From Acidimicrobiaceae bacterium (GTDB lineage: Bacteria; Actinomycetota; Acidimicrobiia; Acidimicrobiales; Ilumatobacteraceae), in NCBI GenBank assembly GCA_006515795.1, contig VFMC01000059.1, forward strand, positions 1-12,306: DNA of 12,306 nt, in the 5' to 3' direction. The notes beneath the pieces are model-generated. The model was not told the DNA's origin. It ran no database searches and saw only the letters and a list, made by a program, of their open reading frames with translations. The first letter of the stretch is position 1, and every line of letters starts with the position of its first letter. Below are positions 6,098-11,442 of the stretch, piece after piece. The position numbers and the translations under genes were made by a program.

Positions 6098-6988
6098 TCA
6101 GTAGGCGTCGCGGGCGAGGATCTTGCGCAGCACGAGTGGGTGGCGGATCTTGGCCAGCGCCTTCGCTTCGATCTGCCTGACTGCTTCGCGACTGAGCGCC
6201 AGCGATCCAGCGATGTCGGCGAGTGTGGCCGACGGCTCGTTGTCGAGACCGAACCGCCGCACCACGACGAAGAGCTCCCGGGCATCGAGAGCGGCGAGGC
6301 CGTGCGTTCGCAGAGCGGTGATGGTCAGCTGCGAGATCACCCGATCGTCAGGCTCGGGATCGACCGAGCGCAGGTGCTCACCCATCGTCGACGTGCCGTC
6401 CGGTGTCGGAGTCTCGATCGGCGTGAGCTCCGGAGGGTTGAGCACCCGCCGTACCTGCTCGATGGTCACGCCAACCGCGGCCGCGATCTCGTCGGCTGTC
6501 GGAACACGAACGCCGTCGGCGCCTGCGAGGCGGCGCTTCGCGTCGAGGATCTCCGGGCGGCGCTCGAAATCGGCGAGGTTGAGGTTGGGGTGGTCCACGT
6601 TGCGCACGGCGCGCAGCACCTCGCGTTGAATCGGCTTGAAGGCCCACGAGCCGAAGCGGCCGAGGGACGGTTCGAAGCTGTCGATCGCGCGCATCAGCCC
6701 GAGCAGGCCGGCGGCCTCGAACTCGGCAGCGTCGTCGGCGGTTGCTCGTGTCGAGAAGCGCTTGCAGTACGACCGCACCAGGCCGAGGTTGAAGGCGACG
6801 ATCTCAGCGGTCACGTCGTCGAGCTGGCGACGCAACCGGCGGGTTGCTTGACCGTCGTCACCGCCCGACTCGCGCTCCAGTTGCCGCTTCAGGGCCAGTC
6901 GTCGCTCGAACAGCGAGCTGTTGCCAAACTCGAATCCGGTTCCGTCGGCGAGCCCCGCAGCGTCTCGTTCGATCGTCGTTGCCGCCAT
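6098..6988 (-). CDS. RNA polymerase sigma-70 family factor, alternative type
   Basis: A 296-residue sigma factor that directs RNA polymerase to a promoter set. Region 2 covers about 62-130 (FNLGLVRSYCKRFSTRA, then EAAGLLGLMRAIDSFEPSLGRFGSWAFKPIQREVLRAV), which includes the core-binding and -10 recognition helices. Region 3 is about 130-185 (PTADEIAAAVGVTIEQVRRVL). Region 4 is about 225-290 (ELFVVVRRFGLDNEPSATLADIAGSLALSREAVRQIEAKALAKIRHP), with the -35 recognition helix-turn-helix. It is too long and has too complete a region 3 for an ECF factor, and it lacks the long region 1.1 of a principal sigma, so group 2 or 3 is likely. The start at 6988 is preceded by a GGTGGGAG stretch at suitable distance. 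No anti-sigma factor is adjacent. It is divergent from the third LuxR-type regulator and heads the minus-strand run. Its target promoters cannot be named from this sequence. Confidence 0.93.
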   Translation of the reverse strand: MAATTIERDAAGLADGTGFEFGNSSLFERRLALKRQLERESGGDDGQATRRLRRQLDDVTAEIVAFNLGLVRSYCKRFSTRATADDAAEFEAAGLLGLMRAIDSFEPSLGRFGSWAFKPIQREVLRAVRNVDHPNLNLADFERRPEILDAKRRLAGADGVRVPTADEIAAAVGVTIEQVRRVLNPPELTPIETPTPDGTSTMGEHLRSVDPEPDDRVISQLTITALRTHGLAALDARELFVVVRRFGLDNEPSATLADIAGSLALSREAVRQIEAKALAKIRHPLVLRKILARDAY

Positions 6989-7108
6989 GATCCACTCCCA
7001 CCTTCTTCCGCCTGACGATGAATCGAAGAGAGACTCGACCCACCGTGGTTACCGCTGCACATAGAGTGGCGGTCTTGTGGCTTTTCGGGAAGTAGCACAC
7101 GGCTCAAA

Positions 7109-7154
7109 TAGGGGGGACCTATCTAGGGGGGTGGAGTATCCCCTACATGGGGGA
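7109..7154 (+). promoter_or_regulatory. G-rich repeat region upstream of the third LuxR-type regulator
   Basis: TAGGGGGG occurs at 7109-7116 and 7124-7131, 15 bases apart. The second copy forms a perfect inverted pair with CCCCTA at 7140-7145, with 10 bases between. A further short inverted pair, TCCCC and GGGGA, lies at 7139-7154. The pattern looks like a set of regulator half-sites or an RNA hairpin in the 268-base gap between the sigma factor and regulator genes. GAGTAT at 7134-7139 lies seven bases before an ATG at 7147 that opens a 10-codon reading frame. Confidence 0.45.
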
Positions 7155-7256
7155 CAAGGCCAGTCGACTTCCAGCGTGAGCGGCATGTGGATCGACGCTC
7201 GTCACGTCCGAACCAGGGCCGCGTCCGCGCCCGCCGGCCCCGGACGGCTCGTTGAC

Positions 7257-7985
7257 ATGGTGACGTCGCCCGGCACGGTCTCGTGCATGCCTGTGAGACC
7301 GAGCGACGCCGTGTGCGTCGTGCACCGTCGGAGACCGTTGCGTGACCGGGCCGCCCGCCTCCTCGGGGCGGCGGGCATTGCGGTTGAGGCCTCGGTCGCC
7401 GAGGTGAGCTCGATTCGGGCCCCCGGCATCGTCCCCCACGTCGTCGTGGTCGGCGAGCCCGACGACATCGATCGACTCGGTCGCGACCTCACCGAGCTGC
7501 GCGTCCGGTTCCCGTCGGTGAGGCTGCTCTACCTGGCCGTTCACCCGATGTCTGGCACATCCAGGGAAGCCCTCGGCGCGACTGTGGACGGGGTGATCGC
7601 CCACGACGCACCGGGGCCGGTGCTCGCGGCCGCCGTCCGCGCCGTGGGAGTCGGACTGACGGCGTTCGACGAGCCATCACGTGCGCTGCTCCGTTGCCGT
7701 GACGAGAGGGGGCGTGACGAGAGGGGGCGTGACGAGAGGGGCGCGGTGGCAGCTCTAACGGCGGAATCCACGTTGTCGATGCGTGAACGGCAGGTGCTGG
7801 CGCTGATCGCCACCGGAGCCAGCAACGCGCGAATCGCTCAGCAACTGGTGGTCTCGACGGAGACGGTCAAGAGCCACGTGGCCCACATCCTGGCCAAGCT
7901 GGCAGTTCCGAGTCGTGCCGCGGCGGTCGATCGAGCCCTCGCGCTCGGCGCCCTCACACCCCTGACGATGGAGCTGATCCGCTGA
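7257..7985 (+). CDS. LuxR-type regulator with fully degenerate receiver and RDERG repeat linker
   Basis: A 242-residue protein. Residues about 18-135 keep the strand and helix pattern of a receiver, but none of the phosphorylation residues: the acidic pair is HR (23-24), the phospho-site strand reads HVVVVGEP with Gly at 66, and the lysine position is His116 (DGVIAHDAPG). The linker at about 147-162 holds three copies of RDERG. The LuxR helix-turn-helix covers about 172-232 (LSMRERQVLALIATGASNARIAQQL, then STETVKSHVAHILAKL) and looks functional. DNA binding is thus well supported while control by a histidine kinase is not. The start is uncertain. ATG 7257 is chosen because a weak GGACGG lies nine bases upstream; ATG 7287 and ATG 7185 are alternatives. 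The long extension to 7077 is rejected because it would translate the G-rich repeat region. It is divergent from the sigma gene. Confidence 0.88.
   Translation: MVTSPGTVSCMPVRPSDAVCVVHRRRPLRDRAARLLGAAGIAVEASVAEVSSIRAPGIVPHVVVVGEPDDIDRLGRDLTELRVRFPSVRLLYLAVHPMSGTSREALGATVDGVIAHDAPGPVLAAAVRAVGVGLTAFDEPSRALLRCRDERGRDERGRDERGAVAALTAESTLSMRERQVLALIATGASNARIAQQLVVSTETVKSHVAHILAKLAVPSRAAAVDRALALGALTPLTMELIR
7698..7741 (+). repeat. 15-base tandem repeat, nearly three copies, in the regulator linker
   Basis: The unit CGTGACGAGAGGGGG is present twice perfectly (7698-7712, 7713-7727) and then for 14 of 15 bases (7728-7741). The period is a multiple of three, so each copy adds RDERG to the linker between the receiver-like and DNA-binding domains without shifting frame. 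Confidence 0.95.
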
Positions 7986-7999
7986 GCGGCGCGCGCCGC
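7986..7999 (+). terminator. Possible hairpin terminator after the third LuxR-type regulator
   Basis: GCGGCGCGCGCCGC is a perfect 14-base palindrome starting immediately after the TGA at 7983-7985. It could fold with a five-pair stem and a four-base loop. There is no T tract, so termination is only suggested; in GC-rich DNA short palindromes of this kind can also arise by chance. Confidence 0.35.
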
Positions 8000-8030
8000 C
8001 CGCAGGGCACGGCAACGGCGAGCGTCGTCA

Positions 8031-8063
8031 ACCTACGGCGTATGGCGTGATAGTCTATGCCAC
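8031..8063 (+). promoter_or_regulatory. Leaderless-type promoter and possible operator of the toxin-antitoxin operon
   Basis: TAGTCT (8051-8056) fits TANNNT and ends seven bases before ATG 8064; no Shine-Dalgarno precedes that ATG. A weak GTCAAC lies 18 bases upstream of the hexamer. TGGC at 8043-8046 and GCCA at 8059-8062 bracket the -10, and GGCGT is repeated at 8037-8041 and 8044-8048. Symmetry around the -10 fits autorepression by the antitoxin or toxin-antitoxin complex, as is usual for type II systems, but the arms are short. Confidence 0.45.
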
Positions 8064-8429
8064 ATGGCCATAACCGAGCTCGATGTCATCGACGGGTTGC
8101 TCATCGCCGAGGTCGCCCGGGCGAGCGAGCTGATCGGCGTCGCCATTCCCGATCTGTTGTCCTGGGCTCACATCTCGCAGCGCACGTGGTCGCGGCGAAA
8201 GGTCACCGGGGTGCTCGATCAGCTCGAGTCCGACCGCGTCGCCAGGGCCGTGCGCCTTGCCGAACGAGCCGCCGACGTGCTCGGGTCGCCAGACGGTGCC
8301 AGGGCGTGGCTGCACGCCGCGCATCGATCACTCGGCCGCCGCACGCCGTGGCAGGTGGCCGGTACCGAGATCGGCGCCGACCGGGTCTTCACGCTGCTGG
8401 GCCGCATCGAGCACGGCGTCATCGTCTGA
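8064..8429 (+). CDS. Xre/MbcA/ParS-type antitoxin with DUF2384 toxin-binding domain
   Basis: A 121-residue antitoxin of the family that neutralises RES-domain toxins. Residues about 1-60 form the helical N-terminal region that in this family is a degenerate Xre-like DNA-binding domain (DLLSWAHISQRTWSRRK is the likely recognition part). Residues about 62-121 match the DUF2384 toxin-binding pattern: AERAADVLGSPDGARAWLHAAHRSLGRRTPWQV, then GADRVFTLLGRIEHGVIV. In solved family members the C-terminus inserts into the toxin's NAD-binding cleft. The order antitoxin first, toxin second, with seven bases between stop and next start, is the standard arrangement. The start at 8064 is supported by a -10 hexamer seven bases upstream. 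Expression is expected to be autoregulated. Confidence 0.93.
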   Translation: MAITELDVIDGLLIAEVARASELIGVAIPDLLSWAHISQRTWSRRKVTGVLDQLESDRVARAVRLAERAADVLGSPDGARAWLHAAHRSLGRRTPWQVAGTEIGADRVFTLLGRIEHGVIV

Positions 8430-8436
8430 TCCCTCC

Positions 8437-8889
8437 ATGCTCGTGTGGCGCCTCACCCCCAGCAGGCACGTCACGACGGCGCTGACCGGCGACGGCGCCT
8501 CCCTCTACGGCGGACGGTGGAACCGCAAGGGCTCGGCGGTGGTGTACCTCTCGGCAAGCCTCGCCCTGGCCACGCTCGAGGTGGTCGTCCACATCACCGG
8601 CGGAACCCTTCCGCACACCGCCATCGCTCTCGATCTGCCCGACGAGGAGATCGAGCGCCTCGACGACACGGCGCTGCCGGCCGGCTGGATCGACGACGAG
8701 CCTGCTACCCAGGCGATCGGGTCGGGCTGGCTCGGCGGCGGTCGCTTGGCGCTCGCGGTGCCCAGCGCCGTGCTCGATCGGCGCGCCGAGGCGGAACGGA
8801 ACTTCGTGGTGGATCCAGCGCACCGGCGGTGGCGGTCGGTCGTCGAGGTGTGCCGCTTCGAGACCGTGATCGACGCCCGGCTCGGGTGA
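8437..8889 (+). CDS. RES-domain toxin (NAD+-targeting, MbcT-like)
   Basis: A 150-residue protein with the RES fold, distantly related to ADP-ribosyltransferases. Known RES toxins such as MbcT of Mycobacterium tuberculosis deplete NAD+, by phosphorolysis or hydrolysis, and stop growth when not bound by the cognate antitoxin. Conserved features visible here are the Arg in YGGRWN (R27), the YLS segment (37-39), the Glu in ATLEVVVH (E48), the Ser in AVPSAVL (about 110) and the NFVVDPAH stretch near 122-129. The length fits an intact family member, so the toxin looks functional. The ATG at 8437 lies seven bases after the antitoxin stop, in the same operon. A start at 8257 would lie inside the antitoxin gene and is rejected. 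It ends 16 bases from the convergent thiolase gene with no clear terminator between. Confidence 0.93.
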   Translation: MLVWRLTPSRHVTTALTGDGASLYGGRWNRKGSAVVYLSASLALATLEVVVHITGGTLPHTAIALDLPDEEIERLDDTALPAGWIDDEPATQAIGSGWLGGGRLALAVPSAVLDRRAEAERNFVVDPAHRRWRSVVEVCRFETVIDARLG

Positions 8890-8905
8890 CGCCCAGGCCA
8901 ACGCG

Positions 8906-10108
8906 TCAGGCGGCCGACTTCTCGAGCACGTGGATGCCGCATGCCGAGCCGAGGCCGATCACGTGGGCGAGCCCTACCTTGGCTCCCTCGATCTGGCGAT
9001 CACCGGCTTCGCCGCGCAAGTGGTGGCACACCTCCCACACGTTGGCGATGCCCGTGGCCGAGATCGGGTGGCCCTTGCTCTGCAGACCACCACTCACGTT
9101 GACGGGGGTGGTTCCGTCGCGCCACGGCGCGCCAGAGTTGAAGAAGTCGACGGCGCCACCCTCGGGGCACAGCATCAGGTTGTCGTAGTGCACCAGCTCG
9201 GCGGTGGCGAAGCAGTCGTGCAGCTCCACGAGGTCGAGGTCGTCGGGCCCCACGCCTGCCGCCTCGTAGGCCTGCTTGGCAGCGTTGCGGGTGAGCGTGT
9301 TCACGTTCGGGAGGATCTGGCATGCCTCCTCCCACGGATCGGTGGTGAGCACCGAAGCGGCCACCTTCACCGCGCGCCGTTGCTGCTCGAGCGACAAGGT
9401 GCGCAACTTCGTCTCGCTCACCAGCACCGCCGCCGCGGCGCCGTCGCAGTTGGCGGAGCACATCGGGCGGGTGTTCGGGTAGGCGATCATCATGTCGCCC
9501 ATGATCTCTTCGAGCGTGAACCGCTTCGAGTACGCGGCGAGCGGGTTCAGCGTGGAGTGGGCATGGTTCTTCTCGCTGATCCTGGCGAACAGCTCGAAGT
9601 CGGCGCCACCGTACTTGTGGCCGTACTCCATGCCGATCTGGGCAAAGGTGCCCGGCATCGTGTCGGTGCCGATGCGGCCATCGGTGGGCGCGACCGCGCC
9701 GTAGCGGCCCTTGGCCTCCCACACCTTGCCGTCGCGCTTGGCTTGCCCGCCGCCGCCGAGCAGGCCCGCGCCGGCCAGCTTCTCGACGCCGACGGCGATG
9801 CCCATGTCGCACTCGCCGGCCTTGATCGCCATGATCACGGTGCGCAACGCGGTGGCGCCGGTGGCGCAGGCGTTCGAGACGTTGTACACGGGGATGCCGG
9901 TCTGACCGACCTGCTTCTGGATCTGCTGGCCCACGCCGCCCGGGCCCATCAGGTTGCCGGCGGCCATGATGCCCATCTCGCGCATCGTGACACCGCCGTC
10001 GGCGAGGGCGCCCATGGCTGCCGCCGAGGCGAGGTCGACGATGTCCTTGTCGGCGTGCTTGCCGAACTTGGTCATCGTGATCCCGAGGATCCAAACGTTG
10101 TCAGCCAT
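8906..10108 (-). CDS. Thiolase (acetyl-CoA acyltransferase), SCP-x/lipid-transfer type
   Basis: A 400-residue thiolase-fold enzyme predicted to cleave or form beta-ketoacyl-CoA with CoA. The nucleophile region is SNACATGATAL, with Cys81. H297 lies in LVELHDCFATAEL, H347 in GGLQSKGHPISATG, and Cys390 in GLGSACGIHVL. This arrangement is that of SCP-x/SCP2-type thiolases rather than FadA types. The related retro-aldolase Ltp2 lacks the active Cys, so the Cys81 here favours true thiolase activity. Substrates in this branch include branched acyl-CoAs and sterol side chains; which one applies cannot be read from the sequence. The start at 10108 has GAGGAG about eight bases upstream. The open frame extends to 10486, but that part is arginine-rich and opposite the DUF35 coding frame. 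It follows the DUF35 gene by 53 bases, so the two probably form an operon and a complex. Confidence 0.93.
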   Translation of the reverse strand: MADNVWILGITMTKFGKHADKDIVDLASAAAMGALADGGVTMREMGIMAAGNLMGPGGVGQQIQKQVGQTGIPVYNVSNACATGATALRTVIMAIKAGECDMGIAVGVEKLAGAGLLGGGGQAKRDGKVWEAKGRYGAVAPTDGRIGTDTMPGTFAQIGMEYGHKYGGADFELFARISEKNHAHSTLNPLAAYSKRFTLEEIMGDMMIAYPNTRPMCSANCDGAAAAVLVSETKLRTLSLEQQRRAVKVAASVLTTDPWEEACQILPNVNTLTRNAAKQAYEAAGVGPDDLDLVELHDCFATAELVHYDNLMLCPEGGAVDFFNSGAPWRDGTTPVNVSGGLQSKGHPISATGIANVWEVCHHLRGEAGDRQIEGAKVGLAHVIGLGSACGIHVLEKSAA

Positions 10109-10161
10109 CTCGGTGCTCCTCTGGTGCCATCTCTTTGCTCCTCTAGGTGAGGGGTCCGGTA

Positions 10162-10575
10162 TCAGGTGGGTTCGAACCCGAATGCGACCGCCTCCGTGCC
10201 GTTGTCGTCGATGCCCATCGAATACGTCGTCAGTCGGACCGGCATGTGGAGCGTCACCTTCGACGGGTCCGGTTCGACGTTCACGAGGTTGCCGCGCACG
10301 CTCGTGCCGTCGCAGTCGATCACCGCGGACACGAACGGCACGGGAACACCCGGTGCCGCGAACGTGACGATGGTGAACGCGCGGACCGTTCCCTCCGTTG
10401 CGATCGCGACCCTTTCGAATTCGGTGCCGAAGCACGACGCGCAGGCGTTGCGCCGATCGAAGAAGCGCGCGCCGCACGACATGCACCGGTTGGCTTCGAG
10501 ATGCGGGTGCGCTCCGAGCACGAGGTAGTCGACGAGCGGAACCTGCGCTCCGGTCGGCGTAGCGGTGTCGGTCAC
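10162..10575 (-). CDS. DUF35 OB-fold protein with zinc ribbon, thiolase partner
   Basis: A 137-residue acyl-CoA-associated OB-fold protein. The N-terminal rubredoxin-like zinc ribbon has four cysteines in the pattern C-x2-C-x10-C-x2-C (residues 31, 34, 45, 48; CMSCGARFFDRRNACASC), and the OB-fold follows at about 58-130. DUF35 proteins bind SCP-x thiolases, Ltp2-type aldolases or HMG-CoA synthase, and help channel or bind CoA substrates. The adjacent thiolase is the obvious partner. The start at GTG 10575 is preferred: TACAGT (10583-10588) lies seven bases upstream, and homologues usually begin shortly before the PLVDYLVL segment. ATG 10614 would add 13 residues and lacks a clear ribosome binding site. 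Confidence 0.88.
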   Translation of the reverse strand: MTDTATPTGAQVPLVDYLVLGAHPHLEANRCMSCGARFFDRRNACASCFGTEFERVAIATEGTVRAFTIVTFAAPGVPVPFVSAVIDCDGTSVRGNLVNVEPDPSKVTLHMPVRLTTYSMGIDDNGTEAVAFGFEPT

Positions 10576-10610
10576 GACGCGAACTGTAGTGATCGAGCTT
10601 CGCCAGTCAT
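10576..10610 (-). promoter_or_regulatory. Leaderless-type promoter for the DUF35-thiolase operon
   Basis: On the minus strand ATGACT (10605-10610), close to the TTGACT-type -35, is followed after 16 bases by TACAGT (10583-10588), and then after seven bases by GTG 10575. If used, it separates DUF35-thiolase expression from the metal transporter genes upstream on the same strand. Confidence 0.45.
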
Positions 10611-10629
10611 CCATCGAGCGGTGCCCGCT

Positions 10630-11442
10630 CTAGCGGTGATCGTGGGAGTGGCCGTGGGGTTGGCCGTGAGCGTGGCCGTGCGGCTCTTCGGTGACGATCA
10701 GGTCGCGGTGCGAGTGGTGCTCGACGCTCTGCAGCGCGATGCCAAAGGCCTCGAGCAGGTGGTCGGCGGTGAGCACGTGGTCGGGCGCTCCCTGGGCCAC
10801 GATGCGCCCTGCCAGCAGCATCACCTGGTGGCACGCCTGGGCGTCGGCGACGTCGTGGGTGGCGGTGATGACCGCAGCACCCCGGGCAAGCGCCTGGTCC
10901 ACCACGGCGCGGTACGCAGCCACGCCCGCCAGGTCGAGCCCTGATGTCGGTTCGTCGAGCACCAGCAGGTCGGCGTGGTGGGCGACCACCTGGGCCAGGT
11001 ACACGCGCTGCTGCTGGCCGCCGGACAGCGACCGCAGCGGCTTGTTGCGGAGCTGGGCGATGCCCATCTGCTCCATCGCATCGTCGACCAACCGGCGGTC
11101 GTGCCCGGTCGCCCGGCGGAGCAGGCCGAGCGCGGCGAAGCGACCCATCCGCACCACGTCGAGGGCCTGCAGTGGCAGCACGAACCGCGACGGGTGGGCC
11201 TGGGCCAGGTAGGCGACCCTCACCGGTGACGACCCCGGGCTGGCATCGAGCACCGAGCAGGTGCCGGCGATCGGTGCCAGCAGTCCCATCAGCGTCCTCA
11301 GCAGCGTGGACTTGCCCGATCCGTTCGTGCCCACGAGCGCCAGCGCTTGGCCGGGACGGACGATGACGTCGATGCCGCCGACCACCTGGCGATGGTCGTA
11401 ACCGATCGTCAGATCGTGACAGACGACGGCCTCGCCGCTCAT
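10630..11442 (-). CDS. Metal ABC transporter ATP-binding protein with His-rich tail
   Basis: A 270-residue ATPase of the zinc/manganese/iron importer family (ZnuC/MntB/AztA-like). Visible motifs: Walker A GTNGSGKST at 38-46, Q-loop Gln81, signature LSGGQ at 139-143, Walker B VLDEP at 161-165, and the H-loop His196 in ATHD. The last 16 residues hold seven histidines alternating with Gly, Ala, Ser or Asp, and a further HHSH lies near 242-245. These probably bind Zn2+ or another metal and suggest zinc-type substrate or metal sensing; His-rich tails are uncommon on the ATPase itself. The start at 11442 overlaps the permease stop by ATGA, so translation is coupled. The open frame to 11829 is rejected because it runs across the permease in another frame. 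The substrate-binding protein is not in the window. Confidence 0.93.
   Translation of the reverse strand: MSGEAVVCHDLTIGYDHRQVVGGIDVIVRPGQALALVGTNGSGKSTLLRTLMGLLAPIAGTCSVLDASPGSSPVRVAYLAQAHPSRFVLPLQALDVVRMGRFAALGLLRRATGHDRRLVDDAMEQMGIAQLRNKPLRSLSGGQQQRVYLAQVVAHHADLLVLDEPTSGLDLAGVAAYRAVVDQALARGAAVITATHDVADAQACHQVMLLAGRIVAQGAPDHVLTADHLLEAFGIALQSVEHHSHRDLIVTEEPHGHAHGQPHGHSHDHR

Noticed and set aside
5627..7015. A 462-residue plus-strand open frame
   Set aside because: It is antisense to the sigma factor and the hypothetical gene, rich in Arg, His and Gly with no recognisable domain. This is a typical GC-rich shadow.
7077..7256. Extension of the third LuxR-type regulator to GTG 7077
   Set aside because: It would translate the G-rich repeat region into low-quality sequence. 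TAGAGT at 7062-7067 before it is tempting, but the spacing is nine bases and no homologous domain lies there.
8890..8905. A bidirectional terminator between the convergent toxin and thiolase genes
   Set aside because: The 16-base gap has no stem of useful length.
8930..10150. A 406-residue plus-strand open frame
   Set aside because: It is antisense to the thiolase and its composition mirrors the complementary codons; no domain is seen.
10109..10486. A 126-residue N-terminal extension of the thiolase
   Set aside because: It is arginine- and histidine-rich and overlaps the DUF35 coding frame. The thiolase fold begins at MADNVW, which has a good ribosome binding site.
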